Source of the DNA: DTU015 sp964406505
GTDB taxonomy: Bacteria > Bacillota > Sulfobacillia > Fermentithermobacillales > Fermentithermobacillaceae
Assembly: GCA_964406505.1 (NCBI GenBank)
Contig: CAYORX010000003.1
Coordinates: 1 to 64,000 of the forward strand
DNA: 64,000 bases
Direction of reading: 5' to 3'
Below are positions 34,062-43,015 of this stretch, one piece after another. Position numbers and translations under genes: made by a program. Each line of letters opens with the position of its first letter. The stretch's first letter is position 1. The notes beneath the pieces are model-generated. The model saw only the letters and a program-made list of their open reading frames with translations. It made no database searches and had not been told where the DNA came from.

Positions 34062-35051
34062 TTATATATATGCCATCGAAGCAATTCCCAAAAACGCCAT
34101 AGCTAAGGAAATAAACCAAAACAGGTGGACTACTTGTTTTTCGCGCCAACCCAAGAGTTCGAAATGGTGATGTAACGGTGCCATTTTGAAAATGCGTTTA
34201 CCAAAGACCTGGAAAGAAAACACTTGCAAAATTACTGAAATCACCTCGATTAATTGCACCGCTACGATGAAAATAAAGACTAATTCAGTTTGTGTTACGA
34301 TGGCATATCCCGCCAAAAGGCCTCCTAGGGCTAAAGAACCCGTATCCCCCATAAATACTTTTGCAGGATTATAATTATACACTAAAAATCCACCCAAAGC
34401 GCCAATTGTGGATAGTGCTAAAGTTGCTACACTGAATAATTCTTGGTTATTTGTAACGCAAATATAACGGATTGTAATAAATGAATAAGCCCCAAGTCCG
34501 AAAATCGCTATTCCTGCCGCTAATCCATCTAGGCCGTCCGTAAAATTCATTCCGTTTCCCGAGCCTGTGATAAGTACTATTCCTAAAATAGGATAAAGCA
34601 CTCCTAGTTCTAGAGTTTTACCGGTAAAAGGAATTATAACTGTAGAACCTCTTTCGACAAAAAACCACATGAATAAAGCGGCGAACAGGATTTGAAGTGC
34701 TATTTTTTCTCTAGCCTTTAACCCTAATGAATGACCAGCCAATACTTGTCTATAATCATCTATAAAACCTATTAGACCGTATGAAAGCATGAGACATAGA
34801 ATCAGTATTTCTTCTCGACACGGTAGAGACTTAGTAAAAGCAAAAACCATTATACGGGATAGCACTATGCTGATAATAAATAATAATCCTCCCATCGTAG
34901 GAGTTCCCGTTTTTTTAATGTGCGTTTTTGGTCCGTCAGTTCGAATTTGCTGTCTAATTTTAAGGTCTCTGAGCTTGGGAATTAAAATGTTGCCAACAAT
35001 TAGTGTAAAAAACAAACTGGGAAGCAAGTAGAGCATCAAGTGTTTCAACAT
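34062..35051 (-). CDS. mraY: phospho-MurNAc-pentapeptide translocase MraY
   Basis: Transfers phospho-MurNAc-pentapeptide to undecaprenyl phosphate, making lipid I. The 329 residues have ten membrane helices and the conserved cytoplasmic loops: KTHIKKTGTPTMGGLLF, GFIDDYRQV (catalytic DD), NFTDGLDGLAAG, FMGDTGSLALG and PLHHHFELLGW. ATG follows GGGAGATGAACC and overlaps the murF end by 7 bases. Confidence 0.98.
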   Translation of the reverse strand: MLKHLMLYLLPSLFFTLIVGNILIPKLRDLKIRQQIRTDGPKTHIKKTGTPTMGGLLFIISIVLSRIMVFAFTKSLPCREEILILCLMLSYGLIGFIDDYRQVLAGHSLGLKAREKIALQILFAALFMWFFVERGSTVIIPFTGKTLELGVLYPILGIVLITGSGNGMNFTDGLDGLAAGIAIFGLGAYSFITIRYICVTNNQELFSVATLALSTIGALGGFLVYNYNPAKVFMGDTGSLALGGLLAGYAIVTQTELVFIFIVAVQLIEVISVILQVFSFQVFGKRIFKMAPLHHHFELLGWREKQVVHLFWFISLAMAFLGIASMAYI

Positions 35052-36448
35052 GGTTCATCTCCCACGGAACAGACGCTTAGAGTCAATAAAAATTCAATTA
35101 ACCACTCAAATTCTAGCCCCCGAGAAGCCTTAACAAGACATGTGTCGCCTGTTTTGATCAGCTGTCTTAGCAAATCAACAGAAGCTTCTTTATCCGGAAA
35201 CCAAAAAGATGAAGTGTGTTTTGAACTTTTTGTTTCATCCCAGCCCTGCTTGGTATACTTGCTTAGATTACCAATGGTTACTAAAATATCAGCCTTTTTA
35301 CCAGCGTAACGTCCGACATTAAGGTGGGCTTTTGGTCCATGCTTACCCATTTCGCGAATTTCACCAAGAATAGCAATCTTTCTGTTTTGACCTAAAAAAG
35401 AAAGCAAATCCAATGCAGATTGCATAGATTTAACACTGGCGTTATAAGCATCGTTTATTATGGTAAAGTGTTTTGTATGTATCACTTCTTGTCTCATAGG
35501 ACTGGCGGATGATTCCAAAAGGCCTTTGCTTATTTCTTCGGAAGAAAGACCAAGTTTAAAACCCAATGCTATAGCAGCGGAAGCGTTTTGTACTTGGTGA
35601 ATACCAGGCATGTTTAGTTTGAAATCAAATTGGTTTCCATTATAATCGATTTTGAATTGGCTGAACCCATTTCTCGATATTATGACATCAAAAGCCCTAC
35701 AGTCGGCGTGCTCGTCAAACCCATATGTGATTTTGTCGCATTTGGCATGTTCGGATGCTTTTTTGATCAAAGCATTGTCCCAACAAAGCACTGCTAGCCC
35801 TTCCGGGGGAAGGCTTTCAAGAAGTTCCCTTTTAGCTATAGCAATTTGTTTTAAAGAACCCAGAACCCCTATATGCGATGCCGATATATCGGTTAAAACT
35901 CCTATCGTTGGTTTTGCAATATTGCAAAGTTCTTTAATTTCGCCCCTTGCCCTCATAGCCATTTCGAAAACCGCATAATCATAGTTAGGTCCCATGCCTA
36001 ACATAGCTAGAGGAAGACCTATGTGGGAATTTAGATTGCCAGGATTTTTATATGTTTCAAATTTTTGATTTAGCACATTGCCTATTAAATCTTTGGTGCT
36101 TGTTTTTCCTAAACTTCCAGTAATACCGATCACTGTAGCAGTTGTAGATCTTCGATGGAAAGAAGCTAAGGCACCCAATGCATTGATTGTCGAATCGACC
36201 AGTATAAGTCCAAAGGAAGGATCATTTACTTTAACCTGGCGCTGAATTAGCGCTCCCACTCCACCTTTTGCCACGACATGACCGATAAAATCATGGGCAT
36301 CTGATTTTTCCCCTTTTATGGCACAAAACAAGGATTTGGCGACGTTTTTCCTTGAATCAATTGTGACCTTATGCACTCGGGAAGCAGAACTACCTTGCAG
36401 TAATTGCCCGTGCGTAATTTCGGCTATTTCGCCTAAAGTGTATTCCAT
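35045..36448 (-). CDS. murF: UDP-MurNAc-tripeptide--D-Ala-D-Ala ligase MurF
   Basis: Adds D-Ala-D-Ala to the UDP-MurNAc tripeptide. The 467 residues contain the ATP loop GITGSLGKTSTKD, NPGNLNSHIGLPLAML, EMAMRARGEI, the lower part NMPGIHQVQNASAAIA, and the C-terminal NDAYNASVKSMQSAL and LGEIREMG. These separate it from MurD, which I looked for because it is missing from the cluster. ATG follows GGAGAGATAACC. Confidence 0.97.
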   Translation of the reverse strand: MEYTLGEIAEITHGQLLQGSSASRVHKVTIDSRKNVAKSLFCAIKGEKSDAHDFIGHVVAKGGVGALIQRQVKVNDPSFGLILVDSTINALGALASFHRRSTTATVIGITGSLGKTSTKDLIGNVLNQKFETYKNPGNLNSHIGLPLAMLGMGPNYDYAVFEMAMRARGEIKELCNIAKPTIGVLTDISASHIGVLGSLKQIAIAKRELLESLPPEGLAVLCWDNALIKKASEHAKCDKITYGFDEHADCRAFDVIISRNGFSQFKIDYNGNQFDFKLNMPGIHQVQNASAAIALGFKLGLSSEEISKGLLESSASPMRQEVIHTKHFTIINDAYNASVKSMQSALDLLSFLGQNRKIAILGEIREMGKHGPKAHLNVGRYAGKKADILVTIGNLSKYTKQGWDETKSSKHTSSFWFPDKEASVDLLRQLIKTGDTCLVKASRGLEFEWLIEFLLTLSVCSVGDEPC

Positions 36449-36497
36449 GGTTATCTCTCCTATAGAGCATTTCCTTTCTAATTTGCCCTACTCGATA

Positions 36498-37994
36498 TCA
36501 TCTATATTTTAATGCAATCGCTTTACGTGCTTCTTCTGCATCGTCGAAATGTTTTGTTTCTTTTGCAAAAACTTGTTCAGTTTCATGACCTTTTCCGGCA
36601 ATTACTACGACATCGCCTTTTTTCGCTAAAAAAATAGCTTTATTTATAGCACTTCTACGATCAGGTATACGCAAGACGGTGAGTCCTAAATTTTGGCTTT
36701 GAGTTTTTGAAATCCCCTGCTCTATTTGATCCAAAATATGATTTGGGTTTTCTGTTCGAGGGTTATCATTCGTTATTATAACTATATCTGCAATAGATCC
36801 GGCAATTTGGCCCATAATGGGTCGTTTATGTTTGTCTCTGTCCCCACCGCACCCAAATACCCCAATTACACGGTTATTCGATACCATTTTAGCTGTTTTT
36901 AGGATGTCTTTTAGACTTTCAGGGGTGTGAGCATAATCTATCCAAACAGTAAAATCTTGGGGCCCGTGTACCAGTTCAGCCCGCCCCCGAACCCCTTTTA
37001 AATTGGCGATTACTTGTACAATCGAATCCATAGTCATTCCTAAGCCGAATCCAACAGCGCTAGCAGCAAGAGCATTTTCAATATTGAATGTGCCCGGAAG
37101 ATTGATTCGAACCTTTTGTTTTTTTCCATTAAAACATAACATAAATGTGCTCTGGTCCGGATGCGTTATTATGTCACAGGCCCGAACGTTTGCATCAGCA
37201 GAAAATCCATATGTAATTAGTTTTGTTTTTGTGAATGACCTAAAATAATCGTAATGTGGATCATCTTTGTTTAAAACAGCAAACGTAGGATATGATTCAT
37301 TTTGCGGTTTAGGAAACCTATTTAGCATTTGAAATAAATTTGCTTTTAAAGCAATGTAATTTTCGAAAGTTTTATGGAAATCTAAATGATCTGTACCTAT
37401 GTTAGTAAACACCCCAATGTCAAATTTAACATGTGAAACTCGCGAAAGGGCTAAAGCATGTGAAGAAACTTCCATTGTTACAGCGGTGCAGTTTGTATCA
37501 ACCATTTGCCTTTGTAATTTAAATAAGTCAGATGATTCGGGAGTGGTACGTTCTCCCGGTACGATCGTATTTCCTAATATATTGTGAACGGTGCCTAGGA
37601 GTCCTGTTTTATGCCCTGATGCGTCAAGGATTTGTTTTATCATGTGACAAACAGTGGTTTTTCCTTTCGTTCCCGTTACTCCTACGGTTAAAAGATCACT
37701 ACTAGGATCCCTATAAAAATTGCATGCCAGATGAGACAAAGCAAAACGTGAATTTTTTACGATTGCTAAACCTTTATCGATTGGCACAGACACGTGTTTT
37801 TGTGATACAACGCCAGACGCCTTATTCAAAAACGCATCTGCGATGAAAGCATGTCCGTCTAGTTCGAAACCTTTAATGGCAACAAATAAATGATTTTCTT
37901 TAGCATCACGGGAATCGTAGGCAATTCCGTTTACTTGACAATCATTTATTAAACGGGCATCTTTTAGCCCGTGTAACAGACAAGATAATCGCAT
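36498..37994 (-). CDS. murE: UDP-MurNAc-L-Ala-D-Glu--meso-diaminopimelate ligase MurE
   Basis: Adds the third stem-peptide residue. The 498 residues have the ATP loop GVTGTKGKTTVCHM, the substrate region ERTTPES and MEVSSHAL, DIGVFTNIGTDHLDFH, and GCGGDRDKHKRP. The specificity motif DNPRTENP, with its Arg, indicates meso-diaminopimelate rather than L-lysine. ATG at 37994 follows TGAGG by 6 bases and gives the usual MRLSCLLHGL; a GTG at 38006 is an alternative. The gene stands 14 bases after spoVD. Confidence 0.97.
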   Translation of the reverse strand: MRLSCLLHGLKDARLINDCQVNGIAYDSRDAKENHLFVAIKGFELDGHAFIADAFLNKASGVVSQKHVSVPIDKGLAIVKNSRFALSHLACNFYRDPSSDLLTVGVTGTKGKTTVCHMIKQILDASGHKTGLLGTVHNILGNTIVPGERTTPESSDLFKLQRQMVDTNCTAVTMEVSSHALALSRVSHVKFDIGVFTNIGTDHLDFHKTFENYIALKANLFQMLNRFPKPQNESYPTFAVLNKDDPHYDYFRSFTKTKLITYGFSADANVRACDIITHPDQSTFMLCFNGKKQKVRINLPGTFNIENALAASAVGFGLGMTMDSIVQVIANLKGVRGRAELVHGPQDFTVWIDYAHTPESLKDILKTAKMVSNNRVIGVFGCGGDRDKHKRPIMGQIAGSIADIVIITNDNPRTENPNHILDQIEQGISKTQSQNLGLTVLRIPDRRSAINKAIFLAKKGDVVVIAGKGHETEQVFAKETKHFDDAEEARKAIALKYR

Positions 37995-38020
37995 ATGGTG
38001 CCTCACATACTTTCCTGATG

Positions 38021-40108
38021 TTACTCTCCAACGTCCATTCTAAATATAGCCTTCATCATAGTTCCCTTCGGAATCAGGGTTCCACCTATTGGATCTTGCC
38101 ATACACAAAATCCTTTTCCTTGTGCGCTCAAAGATAATCCGCTTTCGAGTAACTTGGTTCTCGCTTGTGCTAAACCAAGTCCGATTATAAAAGGTACTCT
38201 AACCATTCCTTCTGTAGGCTCATCGGTGTCTTCTGTATATAATATGATATTTGTACCCTTAACTACTTTTGCACCCGCAACCGGGAACTGCGAGGATACT
38301 ACGCTTCCTATACCCTGTTTATCACTATTTAATCCAATCTCACGAAGATTGGTTTGCGCCGCAACTATATCTTTACCAACCATATCAGGCACGGTAATAG
38401 TTTCGTGCTCGGCTTCAATGGCAACATCTTCCTGGGGCGGTATTTCCAAATATCGTAGCACGTCTCTCATTATTGCAGAAAACACAGGAGCAGCTACAAT
38501 ACCACCATAATATTCCCCTTGCGGCTCGTCAATTGCAACAAGAAGCACTAACTTAGGGTCGTTAGCAGGAGCGAACCCGGCAAAAGATGCTATATATTTG
38601 CCTTCAGCTATTCTTCCGTCAATTACTTTATTTGAAGTTCCCGTTTTACCGGCAAGGCGATATCCAGGGACATAAGCAGCCTTGCCAGTCCCTTCGGAAA
38701 TCACTCGTTCTAATGCTAATCTTAATTCTTCTGCGGTTTTGGTAGAAAGCACTTGTCTTATGGGTTCGTAGGTCTTAGCTTCTATTAAGTCGCCATGGTT
38801 ATCGGTAATCTCTTTAACTAGGTGAGGAACTATTGTGCAACCACCGTTTGCTATAGCGGCTAAAGATGCAGCTATTTGCAAAGGTGTTGTTTGTAATGTT
38901 TGGCCATAAGACATGACGGCGAGGTCTATAGGTTTAGCGCTAGATTCCGGTATTATTATTCCGCTTGCCTCTCCCGGCAGATCCACACCCGTTGTTGATG
39001 TTATTCCTAGCAGTTCAACATATTTGTAAAAACACTCAATCCCAGTTCTTTGAGCGATTTGAACAAACCCAACGTTACAAGAGTTTTGTATCACTTCATA
39101 AAAAGTTTGACTGCCGTGGCCATCATCTTTGTGACAATGTAAATTATCCGGTCCTACTCGTATGGAACCGCCACAATAGAAAGTATCCGAAGGGTTTACT
39201 GCCCCACACTCAAGCGCGGCTGCCGCCGTAATTGGCTTAAAAGTAGAGCCGGGAGGAAAAGAATCTGAAATCGCAGTAATTCTTCTGTTTGTAGCAGGGT
39301 ATTCATCATATTTGTTGGGGTCGTATGTCGGCCGTAGTGCAAGCGCTAATATTTCACCGTTTGAAGGATCCATAGCAATTGCTATGCCTCCTTTCGCGTT
39401 ACATTCTTGAACTTTTGCATCTAATTCCCGTTCGGCAATGAATTGTATTACTTCATCGATGGTGAGTATCAAATTTTTGCCCTGAACTGGAGGAATGTAT
39501 CCTTTTTGTGATTGAGGAAGCGCTTCACCTATAGCATCTACTTCAACGGTAAATTTACCGTTAATTCCGCGCAAAATTTTATCATATTCGTATTCTAAAC
39601 CTTCTAATCCATCGTTATCTATTCCTACGATGCCCAGTGTTTGAGCTAACAGTTCGCCTTTAGGCCAAACTCTTAATGACTCTTGCGTGAACCCTATTCC
39701 GGGAAGTCTTTCTTGCTTAATCTTCCGAACTATATCATCAGGAATTTTCCGTTTAATCCATTCGAAGGCAGTATTTCTGGCAAGAATAGCGGCTAACGTA
39801 TCGTATTTCATTTCTAAAATTTCAGACAATACTCTTGCCGTTTCTAAAGGCTCTTCGATTTGAGCCGGTATTGCGTACAATGATTCTACATCTATGCTAA
39901 AGGCAAGCTCGTGCCCATTTCTATCATAAATAACGCCGCGTCTGGGTTGTATAGGAATATCTTGCATTCTCATATCAAGCGCTTGTTGTCCAAGTTCTTC
40001 CGCCCAGATGAATTGAACGTATACTAATCGCGTCAACAAAATTGAAAAGCATAATGCAGATATGCCTAAGACTATTCCAACCCTTTTGCGGGCTAAAATT
40101 CCACTCAT
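38021..40108 (-). CDS. spoVD: class B penicillin-binding protein with two PASTA domains (SpoVD-like)
   Basis: Peptidoglycan transpeptidase, 695 residues. One N-terminal membrane helix (about 12-30) is followed by a dimerisation domain (PRRGVIYDRNGHELAFS) and the transpeptidase. Its motifs are SxxK in PPGSTFKPIT, SxN in QNSCNVGF and KTG in AGKTGTSNK. Two C-terminal PASTA domains follow (VPDMVGKDIVAAQTNL and VPFIIGLGLAQARTKLL). PASTA domains are characteristic of SpoVD, used for the spore cortex, and of PBP2B. With only one such gene here it may serve division as well. ATG follows AGGAGCAGGG. Confidence 0.95.
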   Translation of the reverse strand: MSGILARKRVGIVLGISALCFSILLTRLVYVQFIWAEELGQQALDMRMQDIPIQPRRGVIYDRNGHELAFSIDVESLYAIPAQIEEPLETARVLSEILEMKYDTLAAILARNTAFEWIKRKIPDDIVRKIKQERLPGIGFTQESLRVWPKGELLAQTLGIVGIDNDGLEGLEYEYDKILRGINGKFTVEVDAIGEALPQSQKGYIPPVQGKNLILTIDEVIQFIAERELDAKVQECNAKGGIAIAMDPSNGEILALALRPTYDPNKYDEYPATNRRITAISDSFPPGSTFKPITAAAALECGAVNPSDTFYCGGSIRVGPDNLHCHKDDGHGSQTFYEVIQNSCNVGFVQIAQRTGIECFYKYVELLGITSTTGVDLPGEASGIIIPESSAKPIDLAVMSYGQTLQTTPLQIAASLAAIANGGCTIVPHLVKEITDNHGDLIEAKTYEPIRQVLSTKTAEELRLALERVISEGTGKAAYVPGYRLAGKTGTSNKVIDGRIAEGKYIASFAGFAPANDPKLVLLVAIDEPQGEYYGGIVAAPVFSAIMRDVLRYLEIPPQEDVAIEAEHETITVPDMVGKDIVAAQTNLREIGLNSDKQGIGSVVSSQFPVAGAKVVKGTNIILYTEDTDEPTEGMVRVPFIIGLGLAQARTKLLESGLSLSAQGKGFCVWQDPIGGTLIPKGTMMKAIFRMDVGE

Positions 40109-40130
40109 AGCCCTGCTCCTAGGTTAAATT

Positions 40131-40577
40131 TCACCGCCGTTTTTTGGCAACAACTATGCGGTGCTTCATAAACTCAGCTATGCGATCTAGCCACGTATAT
40201 ATGCCTTTCGAAGACTTTTCGACGGCAAGATGATTTTGGTCTATTGAACCATCGGATCGTTCATGTTCAATATTAATCGCTACGGATCTAACTTGATCAG
40301 GTTCTTTCATTCCAAGATCGTTCCTTGCTTGGGTTTCTATGTATGTCAATGATTCCATAGATGCCACAGTTCGCTTCAGATTTTCGTTGCGCAATTTCAA
40401 GTCTTGTAATTGCGTAGTAAGTTGCGCTGCTTTTTGATTTAGGCGTGCTATTTTAGCAGGTTGTCCAACTAGAATCACACCAGCAATAACAATTATAGTA
40501 AAATATATTATTCCTATTACTTCAATAGAAAATGATTTTCCCGTGATGATTCGCACAGTTTTTGTCATAGATTTCAT
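40131..40577 (-). CDS. ftsL: FtsL/DivIC-type septum formation protein
   Basis: Small bitopic division protein, 148 residues. It has a short cytoplasmic N-terminus, a membrane helix (IGIIYFTIIVIAGVILV), a leucine-rich coiled coil (LNQKAAQLTTQLQDLKLRNE) and the septum-initiator motif IETQARNDLGMKEPDQV. After this comes an unusual charged tail of about 50 residues. Position between rsmH and the PBP gene is the standard ftsL place. Start is one of two ATGs (40577 or 40568). Confidence 0.9.
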   Translation of the reverse strand: MKSMTKTVRIITGKSFSIEVIGIIYFTIIVIAGVILVGQPAKIARLNQKAAQLTTQLQDLKLRNENLKRTVASMESLTYIETQARNDLGMKEPDQVRSVAINIEHERSDGSIDQNHLAVEKSSKGIYTWLDRIAEFMKHRIVVAKKRR

Positions 40578-40602
40578 TTCTCCCTATTACACTCATGTTA
40601 TA

Positions 40603-41508
40603 CTACTTTTGTACTACCCGTAGTTTGGCGCTACGTGAGCGCGAATTTTTCAAAATTTCTGCTTTAGTTGGCCGAACTACTCTTCTTGTTCTCACCACTC
40701 CAATTTTTTTGTCTTCGATTTGTTTAAACACTCTTTTTACGATTCTGTCTTCTAAAGAATGATAAGTAATGACAATGAGAACTCCTTTCGGCTCAAGTAA
40801 ATCAAAACATTTGTAAAGCGAACATCTTAATTGTGACAATTCATCGTTTGTCGCAATTCTAAGCGCTTGAAAAGTTCTTCGTGCCGGATGGATCGATCCG
40901 TACCTTGCCCTAGCAGGTATGGCGGACTTGATTATTTCAACGAGTTCTGTGGTTGTTGAAATTTTCTGTTTGGTTTTATACTTGGTTATTGCCCGGGCAA
41001 TTTGCTTCGCGAAGCGTTCTTCACCGTATCGTTTAAGGATTCTTTCAATAGTTTTTTCATCTGACTCAGATAGCACATCCCCAGCAGTCTTTTGTTGCAT
41101 AGGATTCATTCTCATATCGAGAGGAGCTTCAACCATAAATGAAAAGCCACGATGCGCCTGATCTAATTGTCGCGACGATACGCCTAGATCAAGAAGTATT
41201 GCTCCAACCTTTGAGATACCAAGGTTTGCCAGATGGTATTGTAATCGTCTGTAGTCATACTTGGCTAGTTGAAACCGACCATTGAACTTAGAAAAGAGAC
41301 GTTGTTGAGAAACTTCAATAGCTTCGTCGTCAACATCAATGCCTAGAACAAAGGTACTTGGATTGGCTGACAAAATTTCCCAGGTATGCCCTCCGTCACC
41401 TAACGTACAGTCTACGGCTATGTTTGTTTTTCTCTTCGGAATAAAAGATAATACTTCATTAGCCATAACCGGTTCATGGTATATTTGCATTTTTGGCTTG
41501 GTCATCAT
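40603..41508 (-). CDS. rsmH: 16S rRNA (cytosine1402-N4)-methyltransferase RsmH
   Basis: SAM-dependent methyltransferase modifying C1402 in the decoding centre. The 301 residues show YHEPVMANEVL, DCTLGDGGHTWEIL (SAM site), LLDLGVSSRQLDQAHRGFSF, PLDMRMNP, HPARRTFQALRIATN and ITYHSLEDRIVKRVF. ATG overlaps the mraZ stop by 4 bases (ATGA), so the two are translationally coupled. Confidence 0.98.
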   Translation of the reverse strand: MMTKPKMQIYHEPVMANEVLSFIPKRKTNIAVDCTLGDGGHTWEILSANPSTFVLGIDVDDEAIEVSQQRLFSKFNGRFQLAKYDYRRLQYHLANLGISKVGAILLDLGVSSRQLDQAHRGFSFMVEAPLDMRMNPMQQKTAGDVLSESDEKTIERILKRYGEERFAKQIARAITKYKTKQKISTTTELVEIIKSAIPARARYGSIHPARRTFQALRIATNDELSQLRCSLYKCFDLLEPKGVLIVITYHSLEDRIVKRVFKQIEDKKIGVVRTRRVVRPTKAEILKNSRSRSAKLRVVQK

Positions 41509-41945
41509 AGGCCAGCCACGCTTTCTGCTAAAATAGAGAAGTCAGCCTCAAGCCCTAGTTTTGTCTTTTCCCAAGCGTGTTTATCCCAAATTTCAATTCT
41601 ACTTCCTACGCCTAAAATAAATACATCCTTTTCCAAACTTGCATACTCACGCAAATTTTGAGGGATTACAACTCTTCCTTGTTTATCCGGTTCCGCTTCA
41701 GTAGTGCCAGAAAGAAAATATCTGGTGAAATGACGAGCATCTTTTTTATTTATTGGCATAGTTTTGAGTTTTTCCATAACCTGACTCCATTCTTCTTTTG
41801 GGTAAACAAAGAGACATTTGTCCAGACCTCGGGCTATGAAAAAATTGGGCCCTAAGGTTTCTCTGAACTTTATGGGAAGCGCAATTCTGCCCTTATTATC
41901 TAGAGTATGGAGATATTCTCCGACAAAGCCATTTGCAATATTCAC
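41505..41945 (-). CDS. mraZ: transcriptional regulator MraZ
   Basis: AbrB-fold regulator of the division and cell wall cluster, 146 residues. Two tandem repeats each carry a DxKGR-type motif: DNKGRIALPIKFRE and DKQGRVVIPQNLRE. GTG at 41945 is preceded by GGGGAGAA at 8 bases and yields FVGEYLHTLDNKGR near the N-terminus, as in the family. An open frame that extends to 42092 crosses the operator and reaches a terminator, so it is rejected. In E. coli, MraZ represses its own operon by binding short G-rich direct repeats near its promoter; such repeats lie here over its ribosome binding site. Confidence 0.95.
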   Translation of the reverse strand: MNIANGFVGEYLHTLDNKGRIALPIKFRETLGPNFFIARGLDKCLFVYPKEEWSQVMEKLKTMPINKKDARHFTRYFLSGTTEAEPDKQGRVVIPQNLREYASLEKDVFILGVGSRIEIWDKHAWEKTKLGLEADFSILAESVAGL

Positions 41946-41973
41946 TTGGCCACTTCTCCCCACTTTTCCCCAC
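41944..41973 (-). promoter_or_regulatory. MraZ box: three 10-bp direct repeats
   Basis: On the - strand, GTGGGGAAAA, GTGGGGAGAA and GTGGCCAAGT follow each other at a strict 10-base period and end at the mraZ start codon. This matches the known MraZ operator design (GTGGG-type units separated by 5 bases; in Mollicutes AAAGTG units with 10-base period). The middle copy contains the ribosome binding site. Confidence 0.85.
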
Positions 41974-42073
41974 TTGAATATCCCTTTCGCCATATATATC
42001 GAAAGTTCCTTCAGATTGATGAGGGTATTTGCAGGTTTTTTCTTTATTTTGATAATAGAATTTGTAGAAAGCC

Positions 42074-42105
42074 GAAAAACAAACCCCGCCACTTTGGTGG
42101 CGGGT
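42074..42105 (-). terminator. intrinsic terminator between the zinc-ribbon gene and mraZ
   Basis: On the - strand CCCGCCAC, loop CAAA, GTGGCGGG form a perfect 8-bp GC-rich stem with a 4-base loop, followed by GTTTGTTTTT. It closes the transcript of the small zinc-ribbon gene and separates it from the mraZ operon, whose promoter must lie between here and 41973. Confidence 0.9.
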
Positions 42106-42145
42106 ATACGAAAAGATTTCGGTTGAATATATCACCTTAACCGTG

Positions 42146-42343
42146 TCAATGTATGAAAGATAGTGAAATAATTGAGGCGGCTTCTCTCTTGATAACCAGA
42201 GCATTTGCCCCGCATTTCGGACATTTCAAGATATTGCCGCCTTTTAAAATTTGCTTATTTGATTGAGAATTTTGTTTTTGCACAAGCCCTTGCGTACCAC
42301 AAGTTAGACAGATATATTCTATTGTAATTGGTGGGCTTTTCAC
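42146..42343 (-). CDS. small zinc-ribbon protein
   Basis: A 65-residue protein with two Cys pairs (CLTCG near residue 12, CPKCGAN near 41), the pattern of a zinc ribbon. GTG at 42343 follows AAGGGGG by 9 bases; the frame continues to a GTG at 42382 without ribosome binding site. It has its own terminator downstream, and another upstream at 42479-42524, so it forms a single-gene unit just before the division cluster. I do not recognise the family; nucleic acid binding would be only a guess. Confidence 0.65.
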   Translation of the reverse strand: MKSPPITIEYICLTCGTQGLVQKQNSQSNKQILKGGNILKCPKCGANALVIKREAASIISLSFIH

Positions 42344-42478
42344 TCTTTCGAGCCCCCTTAATTTTAATTTGGTTACTACCACACTATATTCGGTTTTGCG
42401 CCTTAAACTCCTTTAGTGATTGGAAAATTGTACTTAGCGATCGCTTACCTCATATATATTCTATCCTACTAAATAAAG

Positions 42479-42524
42479 AATAATCGTAAGAACTCGCCCT
42501 ATATATCGAACTCTTACGATTATT
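42479..42524 (-). terminator. intrinsic terminator after the kor-mcm-mce operon
   Basis: AATAATCGTAAGA and TCTTACGATTATT form a perfect 13-bp stem with a 20-base loop. On the - strand it is followed by CTTTATTTAG. It lies 53 bases downstream of the mce stop. A stem this long without a mismatch is unlikely by chance, and it could also stabilise the mRNA 3' end. Confidence 0.75.
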
Positions 42525-42576
42525 TGTTTATAATACATCCACATATTACGAATCAGTTGATGAGTTTATTATTTGA

Positions 42577-42981
42577 TTACTTGGGTCTTTCCACCAATTC
42601 TATCAGCACTCCAAAAGTGCTTTTCGGATGTATAAATGCCACTTTTGTACCATGAGCGCCGGGCCTAGGCTGCTTATCAATAAGCCGCAATCCCTGTTTC
42701 GCTGCATGCTTTAAGGCATCTTCTATGCAGTCAGTTTCAAAAGCAACATGATGAAACCCTTCGCCTCTTCTATCTAGGAATTTAGCTACGGCACTATTTT
42801 GGGATGTAGGTTCTAAAAGTTCTAAGTTTGTTTCCCCAATGGGAAGAAATGCCACTTTAACTTCCTGCGAAGCAACCTCTTCGGTACCACTTACCTTTAT
42901 ATTGAATGCCGATCCAAGAATATCTATGCATTTTTCTAAATCATTAACCGCAATTCCAAGATGATCAATCTTTTTTAGCAT
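42577..42981 (-). CDS. mce: methylmalonyl-CoA epimerase
   Basis: Interconverts (R)- and (S)-methylmalonyl-CoA. A 134-residue protein with a vicinal-oxygen-chelate fold: metal ligand His in KIDHLGIAVND, then EEVASQEVKVAFLP, LELLEP, GEGFHHVAFETD (second His) and the C-terminal FIHPKSTFGVLIELVE with the metal-binding Glu. ATG follows AGGGAGG. It is the last gene of the operon and follows the mutase large subunit by 34 bases, which makes the assignment firm. Confidence 0.96.
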   Translation of the reverse strand: MLKKIDHLGIAVNDLEKCIDILGSAFNIKVSGTEEVASQEVKVAFLPIGETNLELLEPTSQNSAVAKFLDRRGEGFHHVAFETDCIEDALKHAAKQGLRLIDKQPRPGAHGTKVAFIHPKSTFGVLIELVERPK

Positions 42982-43015
42982 GCTACTACCTCCCTATTGC
43001 GACGTTTATTAGCAT

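Noticed and set aside
35045..36448. The murF gene being the missing murD
   Set aside because: GSLGKTSTKD, the NSHIGLPLAML block and the C-terminal NDAYNASVKSM are MurF features, and its place after murE is that of murF.
41946..42092. N-terminal extension of mraZ to 42092
   Set aside because: It crosses the MraZ boxes and reaches the terminator stem; GTG at 41945 gives the family start and has a ribosome binding site.
42435..42446. GCGATCGC palindrome
   Set aside because: A single copy in the window; not the repeated HIP1-like element of cyanobacteria.
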